The notes: generated by a model not told the origin, from the letters alone. Shown: positions 26,468 through 35,411, counted from the first letter of the stretch. The stretch is 46,209 bases of DNA from Pseudorhodobacter antarcticus (GCA_945871285.1 CAMBWO010000003.1:1-46209), one strand, 5' to 3'. Made by a program: numbers and translations.

Positions 26468-27109
26468 ATGACCCCCATCATCACCGCCTTTGCCGCCTCG
26501 CCCGACCGGGGCCGCGGCATGGCCCGCGACATGCGGGTGTGTTGGGCGCTGGAGGAGGTGGGGCAGGCCTATGAGGCGCGGCTGCTGAGTTTTGCCGAGA
26601 TGAAGCAGGCGGCGCATCTGGCGCGGCAACCGTTCGGGCAGATCCCGACCTATGAGGACGACGACGTGACCCTGTTCGAGACGGGGGCGATCGTGTTGCA
26701 CATCGCCGAGCGTCATGCGGGGTTGCTGCCGCAGGATGCGGCCGGGCGGGCGCGGGCGGTGTCGTGGATGTTTGCGGCCCTGTCCACGGTCGAGGCGGCT
26801 TTGCTGGAGCTGGAGACGGCGCATTTCTTTGACGCGGGCGAGCCTTGGGCCGAAACGCGCCTGCCGCTGGTGCAGGGCCGGGTCGAGCGGCGTCTGGGGC
26901 AGCTTGCGGCCCATCTGGGCGAGAGGGCGTGGTTGGACGGCGGCTTTAGCGCGGGCGATCTGATGATGGTGGGGGTGCTGTTCCGGTTCCAGTCCGCGCT
27001 GGACCCCTTTGCGAACCTGGCCGACTATGTTGCCCGGGGTGCGGCCCGCCCGGCCTTTCAGCGGGCTTTTGCCGCGCAACGGGCGGTGTTTCAGGCCGCG
27101 CAGGCTTGA
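26468..27109 (+). CDS. Glutathione S-transferase family protein
   Basis: The 213-residue product has an N-terminal thioredoxin-like domain (about 1-82) and a helical C-terminal domain. The cis-proline lies in GQIPTYEDD (Pro60), and the glutathione gamma-glutamyl contact in FETGAIVLHIAERH (Glu71-Thr72). The N-terminal catalytic Ser/Cys/Tyr is not obvious in AFAASPDRGRGMARD. Possible roles are conjugation or a chaperone/isomerase function; the substrate cannot be predicted. The ATG at 26468 follows GAGAGGAG; an ATG at 26453 overlaps that ribosome site and was not chosen. Confidence 0.87.
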   Translation: MTPIITAFAASPDRGRGMARDMRVCWALEEVGQAYEARLLSFAEMKQAAHLARQPFGQIPTYEDDDVTLFETGAIVLHIAERHAGLLPQDAAGRARAVSWMFAALSTVEAALLELETAHFFDAGEPWAETRLPLVQGRVERRLGQLAAHLGERAWLDGGFSAGDLMMVGVLFRFQSALDPFANLADYVARGAARPAFQRAFAAQRAVFQAAQA

Positions 27110-27140
27110 CCCAGGCGCGGGGTCCGCGATTGTGGGTGAC

Positions 27141-27165
27141 TTGTAGGATGGGCAATCTGCCCATC
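27141..27165 (+). repeat. REP-like palindrome A (left flank of epimerase gene)
   Basis: TTGTAG followed by GATGGGCA-ATC-TGCCCATC forms an 8-bp perfect stem. It matches, in inverted orientation, 22 of 25 bases of the element at 28132-28156, and the same sequence family forms the outer arms of the hairpin at 44125-44179. It lies between the GST stop and the epimerase start, ending about 23 bp before the latter. Confidence 0.8.
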
Positions 27166-27188
27166 TTTGGTCTGGATCGGGGGCGACT

Positions 27189-28127
27189 TTGGCGAAAGTG
27201 GTGATCATCGGCGGGGCGGGGCATGTGGGCACCTATCTGGTGCCGCAGTTGGTGGCGGCGGGGCACCGGGTGGTGAATGTCACGCGCGGGCTGGCGCGGC
27301 CCTATCTGCCGCATGCCGCCTGGGGACAGGTCCAGCAGGTTGTGATGGACCGCGCGACCGAAGAGGCGGCGGGGCGGTTTGGCGCGGCGATTGCGGCGAT
27401 GGCGCCCGATGTCGTGATCGACATGATCTGTTTTACCCCCGAAAGCAACGCCCTGCTGGCCGATGCCCTGCGGGGCCGGGTGCAGCATTTTGTGCACATC
27501 GGCACGATCTGGGTGCATGGGCCTTCGGTCACCACGCCCACGCGGGAAGAGGACGCCCGTGCCCCCTTTGGCGAGTATGGCGTGATGAAATCGGCAATCG
27601 AGGAGGATCTGCTGGCCCGGGCGCGGCGCGGTGATCTGCCCGCCACGGTGATCCGGCCGGGGCATATCGTGGGGCCGGGTTGGGCGCCGCTGAATCCGGC
27701 GGGGCATTTCAACCGCCAGGTATTCGCCGACATCAAGGCGGGCAAGCCGTTGGTCCTGCCGAATTTCGGGCTGGAGACGGTGCACCATGTCCACGCCGCA
27801 GATGTCGCGCAGGCGGTGATGGGGGCGCTGACCCATTGGGGGGCTGCGGTGGGTGAGGCGTTCAACGCGGTGTCGCCCGCAGCCCTGACCTTGCGCGGCT
27901 ATGCCGAGGCGATGTTTCGGCATTTCGGGCATGTGCCTGCGCTGCACTTTGCGCCGTTTGACGACTGGGCCAAGGGGGTGGCCCCGGAGGACGCGACCGC
28001 GACATGGGAGCATATCCAGCGCAGCCCCTGCCATGCGATCGACAAGGGGCGGCGGTTGATCGGGTACAGCCCGCGCTATACCAGTTTGCAGGCGGTCGAG
28101 GAGTCGGTGGCGGTTTTGCTGCGGTGA
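27189..28127 (+). CDS. NAD-dependent epimerase/dehydratase-like (extended SDR) protein
   Basis: The 312-residue product begins with a Rossmann nucleotide-binding motif GGAGHVG (8-14). It carries the SDR catalytic pair Tyr130 and Lys134 in EYGVMK, and a C-terminal part typical of sugar-nucleotide epimerase relatives (RPGHIVGPGWAPLNPAGHFN, HHVHAADVAQAV). The substrate is not predictable. The TTG start at 27189 follows GGGGGCG and gives the clean N-terminus MAKVVIIGG. The gene stands alone between two inverted REP-like elements, with no operon partner. Codon use is like its neighbours. Confidence 0.85.
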   Translation: MAKVVIIGGAGHVGTYLVPQLVAAGHRVVNVTRGLARPYLPHAAWGQVQQVVMDRATEEAAGRFGAAIAAMAPDVVIDMICFTPESNALLADALRGRVQHFVHIGTIWVHGPSVTTPTREEDARAPFGEYGVMKSAIEEDLLARARRGDLPATVIRPGHIVGPGWAPLNPAGHFNRQVFADIKAGKPLVLPNFGLETVHHVHAADVAQAVMGALTHWGAAVGEAFNAVSPAALTLRGYAEAMFRHFGHVPALHFAPFDDWAKGVAPEDATATWEHIQRSPCHAIDKGRRLIGYSPRYTSLQAVEESVAVLLR

Positions 28128-28131
28128 GGAA

Positions 28132-28156
28132 GATGGGCGAATCGCCCATCCTACAA
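28132..28156 (-). repeat. REP-like palindrome B (right flank of epimerase gene)
   Basis: GATGGGCG-AAT-CGCCCATC is followed by CTACAA. It is the inverted counterpart of the element at 27141-27165 and begins 4 bp after the epimerase stop. It can form an 8-bp hairpin and may end transcription or stabilise the mRNA 3' end. Confidence 0.8.
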
Positions 28157-28250
28157 GGCATCCCTTTAGGGGCGGTGCAGCGCAACGGGGCGATTGCGGA
28201 GGGGCTTGATTGCAGTTGCGGCAGGGTCTTTGCCGGATTATGCGGGGCTT

Positions 28251-29063
28251 ATGAAAATACTGTTTTTGGGTGATGTGATGGGGCGGGCGGGGCGGGCGGC
28301 GGTGACCGAGAGGTTGCAGGCTTTGCGGGCGGCCTGGGGGTTGGATGTTGTTGTCGTGAATGGCGAGAATGCCAGTCAGGGTGCGGGGCTGACCGGGGAG
28401 CATGCCAAGGCGCTGTTCGCGGCGGGGGCGGATTGTGTCACGCTGGGCGATCATGCCTTTGATCAGAAGGACATGATTTCCTATTGCGAGACCGAGGGGC
28501 GGATCCTGCGGCCGTTGAACTTTTCCAAGGTGGCGCCGGGGCGGGGCGCGCGGGTGTTCACGGCGACGCAGGGGCGGCGGGTGTTGGTATGCCAGGCTTT
28601 GGGGCAGGTCTTCATGAAGCGGCCGTTTGATGACCCGTTCAGCGCCGTCGAGGGCATCTTGAAAACCCATCTCTTGGGCGGTGCGGTGCAGGCGACGATT
28701 GTGGAAATCCATGCCGAGGCGACCTCGGAAAAGATGGCGATGGGGCATTGGTGTGATGGGCAGGCCAGTCTGGTGGTGGGCACGCACACCCATGTGCCGA
28801 CGGGGGATGCGATGATCCTGAACAAGGGCACGGCTTACCTGACCGATGCCGGGATGTGTGGCGATTATGATTCGGTGATCGGCATGGAAAAGCTGGAGCC
28901 GCTCAGGCGGTTCATCACCGGCATGAATTCGGCCCGGTTCGAGCCTGCGGGCGGCGAGGCGACGTTGTCGGGGGTGTATGTCGAGACGGATGACAAGACG
29001 GGTCGGGCCACGCGGGTTGTGATGGTGCGGCAGGGTGGGCGGTTGCAGCAAGCGGGGCCGTGA
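28251..29063 (+). CDS. YmdB-type metallophosphoesterase (TIGR00282 family)
   Basis: The 270-residue product is a calcineurin-like phosphoesterase of the YmdB family. The metal ligands appear in FLGDVMGRAG (Asp8), VNGENAS (Glu39, Asn40), LGDHAFDQKD (the family's GN/DHxxD block, 66-73) and GTHTHVPTGD near the C-terminus. YmdB of Bacillus hydrolyses 2',3'- and 3',5'-cyclic nucleotides and affects biofilm and motility choices; the role in alphaproteobacteria is not established. The ATG at 28251 gives the family start MKILFLGDVM. A longer frame starting at 28194 was rejected for lack of conservation. Confidence 0.92.
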   Translation: MKILFLGDVMGRAGRAAVTERLQALRAAWGLDVVVVNGENASQGAGLTGEHAKALFAAGADCVTLGDHAFDQKDMISYCETEGRILRPLNFSKVAPGRGARVFTATQGRRVLVCQALGQVFMKRPFDDPFSAVEGILKTHLLGGAVQATIVEIHAEATSEKMAMGHWCDGQASLVVGTHTHVPTGDAMILNKGTAYLTDAGMCGDYDSVIGMEKLEPLRRFITGMNSARFEPAGGEATLSGVYVETDDKTGRATRVVMVRQGGRLQQAGP

Positions 29064-29154
29064 GGGGAGTTCCACGTGTGAATTATGATGCAAGTGTTTG
29101 AAATAACGTGACTTTCGGTTCTTTGTTAGGTTGGTGTTAACCTGTGCCGGCGTC

Positions 29155-29226
29155 GGCGGGGGTTTCACACCCCCACGGGCGGCCGGGGCCGCCCGCCCCC
29201 GTGGGATATTTGTGAAAAGATGAAAT
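29155..29226 (+). repeat. GC-rich dispersed element, copy 3, with strong hairpin
   Basis: The order is GGCGGGGGTTTCACACCCCC, a nested stem CGGGCGGCC-GG-GGCCGCCCG (29176-29195), then CCCCCGTGGGATATTTGTG and AAAAGATGAAA. The outer CCCAC pairs with GTGGG after the nested stem. GTTTCACACCCCC and GTGGGATATTTG are shared with copy 2 in tilS. This copy lies in the 242-bp gap between the YmdB-type gene and the permease gene. Confidence 0.75.
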
Positions 29227-29305
29227 TGCGGGGGTCGTCGGTCGCAACCTGACAGGCGCGGGGGCGGGGGCTGTGGCATGAGATGCGGGGCAGCGGGGGT
29301 GCGAT

Positions 29306-30211
29306 GTGAAACAGGCGAAGAATGTGGCGCTGTTGGTGGTGCTGGGGGTGGGCTGGGGGTCGACGCAGCCTTTGGGCAAGATGGCGGCCGCGACGGGGCA
29401 TGGGCCGTTGGCGCTGATCTTTTGGCAGTTGGTGATCTGCACGGTGTTTTTGGGCATCATCACGCTGGCGCGGGGGCGGGGGTTGGTCTGGACACGGCGG
29501 GCCTGGGTGTTTTATCTGGTCATTGCCCTGGTGGGCACGCTGATCCCGAACTTTGCCTTTTACGTCTCGGTCACGCGGTTGCCGGCGGGGATCATGTCGA
29601 TCATCATCTCGACCGTGCCGCTGTTGGCCTTTCCGATGGCTTTGGCGCTGGGGATCGACCGGTTTGATCTGAAGCGGATGGCGGGGTTGGTGTTGGGGCT
29701 GTTGGGGGTGGCGCTGATCGCCTTGCCGCAGTCGAGCCTGCCGCAGGCGGGGATGGCGGCTTTTTTGCCCTTTGCGATGATCGGGCCGTTGTTTTACGCG
29801 ATGGAGGGAACGTTCGTCAGCCGTTACGGCATGGCGGGGATGGACCCGGTGCAGGCGATGTTTGGCGCGTCGCTGGTGGGGTTGGTGCTGTGCACGCCGC
29901 TGGTCGTGCTGTCGGGGCAATGGGTGGACCCTTGGGGGCCCTGGGGGCAGGCGGAAGCGGCGCTGCTGGTGTCGTCGGTGCTGCATGCGATGCTGTATGC
30001 GACCTATGTCGGGCTGGCGGCGCGGGCGGGGGCGGTGTTTGCCACGCAGACCAGTTACATCGTGACGGCTTCGGGGTTGTGCTGGTCGATGTTGCTGTTG
30101 GGCGAGCGGTTTTCGCAGTGGATCTGGGTTGCGCTGGTGGTGATGCTGGCGGGGTTGTCGCTGGTGCAACCGCGGGTGCGGGCGGGTCAGGCTGTGGCGG
30201 GGTCGGTCTGA
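29306..30211 (+). CDS. DMT-superfamily (EamA) permease
   Basis: The 301-residue product is an inner-membrane transporter with about ten hydrophobic segments in two EamA repeats, the usual length. The first repeat opens ALLVVLGVGWGSTQPLGK, and the second has AEAALLVSSVLHAMLYATYVGLAARAG in the middle. DMT exporters carry amino acids, purines or other metabolites; the substrate cannot be read from sequence. It starts with GTG at 29306 after GGGGGTG, because the ATG two bases earlier is followed by a stop. It converges tightly with the diguanylate cyclase gene: only three bases separate the two stops. Confidence 0.88.
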   Translation: MKQAKNVALLVVLGVGWGSTQPLGKMAAATGHGPLALIFWQLVICTVFLGIITLARGRGLVWTRRAWVFYLVIALVGTLIPNFAFYVSVTRLPAGIMSIIISTVPLLAFPMALALGIDRFDLKRMAGLVLGLLGVALIALPQSSLPQAGMAAFLPFAMIGPLFYAMEGTFVSRYGMAGMDPVQAMFGASLVGLVLCTPLVVLSGQWVDPWGPWGQAEAALLVSSVLHAMLYATYVGLAARAGAVFATQTSYIVTASGLCWSMLLLGERFSQWIWVALVVMLAGLSLVQPRVRAGQAVAGSV

Positions 30212-30214
30212 CCG

Positions 30215-31126
30215 CTAGCCGCAGAGGACCAGGGTGCCGGCGGTGTTGCACACGGTGCAGTTGCGCCCGGCGGATTTGGCGCCATAGAGCGCGATGTCGG
30301 CCTGTTTCAGCAATGAGGCCAGATCGCGGGCGCCGCCGACCGGGCGGATCGCGATGCCGATGCTGACCGTGATCTGGCGCTGTTCGACGGAGAGGCTGCG
30401 CAGGCTGTCATGGACGCGGCGGGCGAAGGCCTCGGCCCCGGTGGCGTTTGCGCCGAAAAGGCAACAGCCGAACTCCTCGCCGCCCAGGCGGGCGACGGTT
30501 TCGCCGCTGCGCGTGATGGACATCAGGGCGGCACCGCAGCGGCGCAAAACCTCGTCTCCGGCGGCGTGGCCATGGCTGTCGTTGAAGGATTTGAAATGGT
30601 CGATGTCGATCATCACCAGCCCGAGCGGCACGCCCACCCGGTCGGCATTGCGCAGATCACGCCGGGTCAACCGTTCAAATTCGCGCCGGTTGGGCATGCC
30701 GGTCAGCGGATCGGTCGCGGCCAGGTCCTGCATCTTGCGGGCATAGGAGGAGACATCCTCTTGGGCCTTGACCAGTTCTTCATACATCCGGCTGCGGTTG
30801 TCGGCGCGCATGAGGCACCAGACCACGGTCGCTTCCGCCTCATCCGTGCGGCGCAGGCAGGCGACCACGGGGACCTGTTCGCCGGTGCCGGACATCAGGT
30901 TGAATTGCACCTCGTCGCAGCGCCCGCCGTTCAGGATGAGGGGGTGCAGATAGGTGTCGTAAAAGATCCGCGCGGCGGGGGTCAGCAAAACCTCGACCTG
31001 AGCGCCGATCAGGGTTTGGTCATCCAGCCCCAGATCGGTGCGAAAGAACGCATTGGCATAGCGGATCTGGCGGCCCAGCGTCGTGACCAGAACCCCGCCC
31101 GGCAGCATGTCCAAGAGGGGGGTCAT
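30215..31126 (-). CDS. PAS-GGDEF diguanylate cyclase
   Basis: The 303-residue soluble product has an N-terminal PAS domain (about 1-108, starting MTPLLDMLPGGVLVTT), a short coiled linker (YEELVKAQEDVSSYARKMQ, about 115-133) and a GGDEF domain (about 134-295). The active-site loop reads RLGGEEF (213-219), an active-type signature. The RxxD inhibitory site normally found five residues before it is absent, so product inhibition through the I-site is unlikely. It should make cyclic di-GMP from two GTP. The start overlaps the stop of the upstream RsbQ-like gene (ATGA), so the hydrolase and the PAS protein are translated together and probably interact. Confidence 0.92.
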   Translation of the reverse strand: MTPLLDMLPGGVLVTTLGRQIRYANAFFRTDLGLDDQTLIGAQVEVLLTPAARIFYDTYLHPLILNGGRCDEVQFNLMSGTGEQVPVVACLRRTDEAEATVVWCLMRADNRSRMYEELVKAQEDVSSYARKMQDLAATDPLTGMPNRREFERLTRRDLRNADRVGVPLGLVMIDIDHFKSFNDSHGHAAGDEVLRRCGAALMSITRSGETVARLGGEEFGCCLFGANATGAEAFARRVHDSLRSLSVEQRQITVSIGIAIRPVGGARDLASLLKQADIALYGAKSAGRNCTVCNTAGTLVLCG

Positions 31127-31920
31127 GGCAGGCTGGCTAGAAAGGCGCGGATCAGGCGGGCGACATCGGCGGGATGGGTCATGTGCAAACAGTGCCCCTC
31201 GGCCTTGACCACATGCAAGCGGGTGTCGGGCATCCGGTTTTGCATATAGGTGCCCACCGTCTGTGCCGCCAGTGCATCCTGCGCGCTTTGCAAGATCAGC
31301 GTGGGGTGGCGGGCCCGGGGCAGGAGGTGGCGCAGGTCGGACAGAAAGGTGGCGCGGGCAAAGGTTTTTGCGACGAGCGGATCGGTCGCGCAAAAGCTGC
31401 CCGACAGTTCGGCCGAAAACGCGGGGCCGTTCAGTACGCCAGTCACCATGGGGCTGAGGTAATGCGCCCAGCCGATGTAGTTCTGGTCCATCATGACCAG
31501 CAATTCCTCCATATCCGCCCGTTCAAAGCCGCCCCTGTAATCGGGGGGCAGGTTCAAGAAGCTGGGCGAGGGGCAGACCATGGTCATGCTGGCAAAGCGG
31601 TCCGGCTGTTGCAGGCCGGCGATCAGGCCGATCATGGTGCTGACGGAATGGCTGATCAGATGGGCGCCCCGCAGGTTCAGCGCCGCGCAGACATCCAGCA
31701 TGTCCTGGGCATAGCCGTTGAGGGTGCCGTATTTGCCGGTGTCGAAAGGGATCACCTGCGATTTGCCGCAGCCGGCATAGTCGAACAGCACGATACGGTG
31801 GTCGGGGAAATGGGGCACAAGGAAGCGCCACATGTTCTGGTCGCAGCCAAAGCCATGCGCCATCAGCAAGGTCGGGCCGTCCGCGCCCAGCACTGTCACA
31901 GTGTTTCGTGAAAGCGGCAT
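31123..31920 (-). CDS. RsbQ-like alpha/beta hydrolase
   Basis: The 265-residue product closely resembles Bacillus subtilis RsbQ, the hydrolase that activates the PAS-phosphatase RsbP in energy stress. The match runs along the protein: HGFGCDQNMW (22-31), VLFDYAGCGKS (44-54), TLNGYAQDMLDVCAALNL, FERADMEELLVMMDQNYIGW, FCATDP and EGHCLHMTHP. The predicted triad is Ser92 (in SHSVS), Asp215 and His243. The family also includes plant KAI2/D14 receptors, which bind small butenolide-like ligands. Translational coupling to a PAS-GGDEF protein suggests the same hydrolase-PAS signalling logic. The ATG at 31920 begins the conserved part. Confidence 0.92.
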   Translation of the reverse strand: MPLSRNTVTVLGADGPTLLMAHGFGCDQNMWRFLVPHFPDHRIVLFDYAGCGKSQVIPFDTGKYGTLNGYAQDMLDVCAALNLRGAHLISHSVSTMIGLIAGLQQPDRFASMTMVCPSPSFLNLPPDYRGGFERADMEELLVMMDQNYIGWAHYLSPMVTGVLNGPAFSAELSGSFCATDPLVAKTFARATFLSDLRHLLPRARHPTLILQSAQDALAAQTVGTYMQNRMPDTRLHVVKAEGHCLHMTHPADVARLIRAFLASLP

Positions 31921-32060
31921 TGCTGATCCCCGCGGCACATCGCGCAAGGGGCCGGAGTAGGCCCTGCCCAACAATAGAGTTGGTCGTGAAGTGTTAACAA
32001 TTGGTTAACGCAAGCCCGTGGTGGTGGGTTTGGGCCGGGTTTTGGCGGTCGGGTTAGAAC

Positions 32061-32090
32061 TTGCCAGCCCTTCGGCTGACCCCCTATACC
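32061..32090 (+). promoter_or_regulatory. Candidate promoter for the first SLC13 permease gene
   Basis: TTGCCA at 32061-32066 and TATACC at 32085-32090 are 18 bp apart and 31 bp upstream of the start at 32122. A small hairpin (CAGCC-CTTC-GGCTG, 32065-32078) overlaps the spacer. Further upstream two GTTAAC sites (31993 and 32004) flank AATTG in the 201-bp divergent gap with the RsbQ-like gene. Confidence 0.45.
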
Positions 32091-32121
32091 CATCGCCAAC
32101 GGAAACAACGCGGAGCACCCC

Positions 32122-33900
32122 ATGTTCGGACTGGACCTTGCGCAGAACAGCCAAGCCATCGTGGCGCTTTTGATCGTTGCCGCCATGTTTGTGATGTTCC
32201 TGCGCGAGACCTTTCCGGTGGAGGTGGTGGCGCTGTGCGGGGCGGTGGTCATGCTGATGCTGGGCATCCTGCCGATGGCCGATGTCGCGGGGGTGCTGTC
32301 CAACAATGCGCCCTGGACGATTGCGGCGATGTTCATGATCGTGGGGGCGCTGGTGCGCACCGGCGCGCTGGAGGCGGTCAGCCAGTTGGCGGCGTCCCAT
32401 GCGGGCAAGCGGCCGGCGCTGACGCTGGCGGTGCTGGGGGTGGGGGTGACGGGGGCTTCGGCCTTTGTCAACAACACGCCCCTGGTGGTGGTGATGCTGC
32501 CGATTTTCATGCAACTGTCCAAGCAGTTGAAGGTGTCGCCATCCAAGCTGATGATTCCGCTGAGTTATTTCACCATTATCGGGGGGACGATGACGCTGGT
32601 GGGCACCTCGACCAATCTGCTGGTGGATGGGGTGGCGCAAAAGGCGGGGCTGGCGCCGTTTGGCATATTCGAGATGACGCCCTTTGGCCTGATCATTGCG
32701 GTGACGGGGCTGGTTTATATCGCGCTGTTTGCCAAGCGCCTGCTGCCCGACCGCGAGTCGATGTCGTCGCTGTTGACGGACCGCAAGGGGATGAAGTTCT
32801 TTACCGAGGTTGCCATTCCCGAAGGGTCGGTGCTGGCCGGGCGCAAGCCGGCGGAGGTCGAGCTGTTCAACCGGGGCGGGGCGCGGATCATCGACGTCTT
32901 GCGCGGCGATGCCAGTTTGCGGCGGCGGATGGAGGGCGTCGTGTTGCAAGAGGGCGACCGCGTGGTTCTGCGCAGCCCGATGTCCGAGATCCTGGGGTTG
33001 AAGGACAACAAGCAGCTGCGCGACGTGGACAAGCTGTCCTCGGTGCAGACGCAGACGGTCGAGGTGCTGGTGACGCCGGGCTGTCTGATGATTGGCCGCA
33101 CCCTGGGCAGCCTGCGTCTGCGGCGGCGCTATGGCGTCTATGTGCTGGCGGTGCATCGGCGGGACAAGGACATCGGGCGGCAGCTGGATGATGTCGAGGT
33201 GCAGATCGGCGACACCCTGCTGTTGGAGGGTGAGTTTGGCGACATCCAGCGGCTGGCGACGGACATGGAGATGGTCGATGTCTCGCACCCGACCGAACGG
33301 CCCTACCGGCGCAAACATGCGCCCTTGGTGATTGCTGTGCTGGTGGGGGTGGTCGTGCTGGCGGCGCTGAACGTGGCCCCGATCCAGTATCTGGCCTTTA
33401 TCGGGGTTGGCATCGTGCTGGCGTCGGGGGCGGTCGATTCGGACGAGGCGTTGGCGGCGGTGGACGGGCGGCTGATGGCGTTGCTGTTCGGGATGCTGGG
33501 TGTCGGGGCCGGGTTGGAGCATTCGGGCGCGGTCGCGTTGCTGGTGACCTGGATGGCGCCTTGGTTGCAGGGGGTGTCGCCCTATCTGCTGGTGTTTTGT
33601 GTCTATGCGATGACGTCATTTCTGACCGAAGTCGTGTCCAACAACGCGGTGGCGGTGATCTGCACCCCCATCGTGATCACGCTGGCGCAGACCCTGGGGG
33701 TGGACCCGCGGCCCCTGGTGATTGTGGTGATGATCGGCGCTTCGGCTTCGTTTGCCACGCCGATCGGGTATCAGACCAACACCCTGGTCTACGGTCCGGG
33801 CGGCTATCGGTTCAGCGATTTCCTGCGGTTTGGCGTGCCGTTGAACGTGATCTGCGCCGTGGTGACGACCATTGCAATGCCGCTGGTGTACGACATCTGA
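32122..33900 (+). CDS. SLC13-family permease with two TrkA-C domains (copy 1)
   Basis: The 592-residue inner-membrane protein belongs to the DASS/SLC13 ion transporter group. Two hydrophobic halves, each with the family's substrate/sodium loop (FVNNTPL near 115-121 and VVSNNAVAV near 508-516), enclose a cytoplasmic region of about 200 residues with two TrkA-C (RCK-C) modules. Each of those has the pattern GR..GxLxLRRRYGVY or VEVxVTPG. Known members move sulfate or di-/tricarboxylates; TrkA-C insertions are common in putative sulfate or anion transporters. The substrate is unknown. A close paralogue lies at 37400, in the same orientation. Confidence 0.9.
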   Translation: MFGLDLAQNSQAIVALLIVAAMFVMFLRETFPVEVVALCGAVVMLMLGILPMADVAGVLSNNAPWTIAAMFMIVGALVRTGALEAVSQLAASHAGKRPALTLAVLGVGVTGASAFVNNTPLVVVMLPIFMQLSKQLKVSPSKLMIPLSYFTIIGGTMTLVGTSTNLLVDGVAQKAGLAPFGIFEMTPFGLIIAVTGLVYIALFAKRLLPDRESMSSLLTDRKGMKFFTEVAIPEGSVLAGRKPAEVELFNRGGARIIDVLRGDASLRRRMEGVVLQEGDRVVLRSPMSEILGLKDNKQLRDVDKLSSVQTQTVEVLVTPGCLMIGRTLGSLRLRRRYGVYVLAVHRRDKDIGRQLDDVEVQIGDTLLLEGEFGDIQRLATDMEMVDVSHPTERPYRRKHAPLVIAVLVGVVVLAALNVAPIQYLAFIGVGIVLASGAVDSDEALAAVDGRLMALLFGMLGVGAGLEHSGAVALLVTWMAPWLQGVSPYLLVFCVYAMTSFLTEVVSNNAVAVICTPIVITLAQTLGVDPRPLVIVVMIGASASFATPIGYQTNTLVYGPGGYRFSDFLRFGVPLNVICAVVTTIAMPLVYDI

Positions 33901-33944
33901 CGGCCTGTTGCGGGGACGGACAACAGGCCGTGGACGCCGGCAGG

Positions 33945-35324
33945 TCAGACCAGCCGGCCCCACAGATCATATTCGCCGGCCTCCTCGACCTCGACCACGA
34001 CCAGATCGCCGGGGGCCAGGTGTTCGAACCCTGCATCGATGAACAGGTTGCCGTCGATTTCGGGGGCGTCCGATTGGGTGCGGCAGGTGGCCCCCTCGTC
34101 GTCGACCTCATCCACGATCACTTGCAGGGTGCGGCCGACCTTGGCCTCGAGCTTGGCTTCGGAGATGGCTTGGGCCTTTTCCATGAAGCGGTCCCAGCGT
34201 TCCTGTTTGACCTCTTCGGGCACATGGTCGGGCAGGGCGTTGGAGCGGGCGCCGGCGACGTTTTCATATTTGAAACAGCCGACGCGGTCCAATTGCGCCT
34301 CGTCCATCCAGTCGAGCAGGGTCTGGAACTCGGCCTCGGTCTCGCCGGGGTAGCCGACAATGAAGGTGGAGCGCAGGGTGATGTCAGGGCAGACGGACCG
34401 CCAGGCGGCGATTTCGTCCAGGGTTTTCGCGGCGGCGGCAGGGCGGGCCATGCGGCGCAGGACGCCGGGGTCGGCGTGCTGGAAGGGGATGTCGAGATAG
34501 GGCAGCACCAGCCCCTCGGCCATCAGGGGGATCAGGTCGCGGACATGGGGGTAGGGGTAGACGTAATGCAGCCGGACCCAGGCGCCCAGCTTGCCCATCT
34601 CACGCGCGAGGTCGGTGATATGGGCGCGCACCTCGCCCCCCTTCCAGGGGGAGAGGTCATATTTGCGGTCCACCCCGTAGGCGGAGGTGTCCTGGGAGAT
34701 GACGAGGAGTTCGCGCACCCCGGCCTGAACCAGCTTTTCCGCCTCGCGCAGGACGGCATGGGCGGGGCGGGATTGCAGCAGGCCGCGCATGTCGGGGATG
34801 ATGCAGAACTTGCACTTGTGGTTACAGCCCTCGGAAATCTTGAGGTAGCTGTAATGGCGCGGGGTCAGGGTGACGCCGGTGGCGGGCAAGAGGTCGATGA
34901 AGGGGTCGGGTTGCGGCGGGACGGCCTTGTGGACGGCATCGAGGACGGCCTCATACTGATGGGGCCCCGTGACGGCCAGCACGCGGGGATGGGCGCCGGT
35001 GATGTAATCGGGTTCGGCGCCGAGGCAGCCGGTGACGATGACGCGGCCGTTTTCCTGCAAGGCCTCGCCAATCGCCTCCAGAGACTCGGCCTTGGCGCTG
35101 TCCAGAAAGCCGCAGGTGTTGACGATCACGGCATCGGCGCCGCGGTAGTCGGGCGAGATCGCGTAGCCTTCGGCGCGCAGGCGGGTCAGGATGCGTTCGC
35201 TGTCCACCAGGGCCTTGGGGCAGCCGAGGGAGACCATGCCGATGGTGGGTTGGCCCACGCGGCGGGTGTCGGGCACCAGGGAGCGGGCAAGGTCGGGGCG
35301 GAGGTTGGGCGGGTTCTGGGTCAT
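33945..35324 (-). CDS. rimO: Ribosomal protein uS12 methylthiotransferase RimO
   Basis: The 459-residue radical-SAM enzyme adds a methylthio group to the conserved aspartate of ribosomal protein S12. The N-terminal MTTase domain carries the auxiliary-cluster cysteines Cys35 ([12 protein letters not shown]), Cys71 (NTCGF) and Cys100 (TGCLG). The radical-SAM cluster is Cys167, Cys171 and Cys174 in [14 protein letters not shown]-terminal TRAM domain (about 390-459) ends the protein. [12 protein letters not shown] is characteristic of RimO rather than MiaB. The ATG at 35324 gives the usual N-terminus, although its ribosome site is weak. It converges on the first SLC13 gene. Confidence 0.95.
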   Translation of the reverse strand: MTQNPPNLRPDLARSLVPDTRRVGQPTIGMVSLGCPKALVDSERILTRLRAEGYAISPDYRGADAVIVNTCGFLDSAKAESLEAIGEALQENGRVIVTGCLGAEPDYITGAHPRVLAVTGPHQYEAVLDAVHKAVPPQPDPFIDLLPATGVTLTPRHYSYLKISEGCNHKCKFCIIPDMRGLLQSRPAHAVLREAEKLVQAGVRELLVISQDTSAYGVDRKYDLSPWKGGEVRAHITDLAREMGKLGAWVRLHYVYPYPHVRDLIPLMAEGLVLPYLDIPFQHADPGVLRRMARPAAAAKTLDEIAAWRSVCPDITLRSTFIVGYPGETEAEFQTLLDWMDEAQLDRVGCFKYENVAGARSNALPDHVPEEVKQERWDRFMEKAQAISEAKLEAKVGRTLQVIVDEVDDEGATCRTQSDAPEIDGNLFIDAGFEHLAPGDLVVVEVEEAGEYDLWGRLV

Positions 35325-35411
35325 GGGGGGGGTATACAGGAAAGGGTGGAGGGGGGCAAATTGGGAGTGTCCGCAAGTGAACAGGTTTGGAAAGTGTTTG
35401 GAATCAGGGGT

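Noticed and set aside
26946-29279. A 777-codon minus-strand open frame opposite the epimerase and YmdB-type genes
   Set aside because: Pro/Arg/His-rich antisense frame; the plus-strand genes carry clear motifs and ribosome sites.
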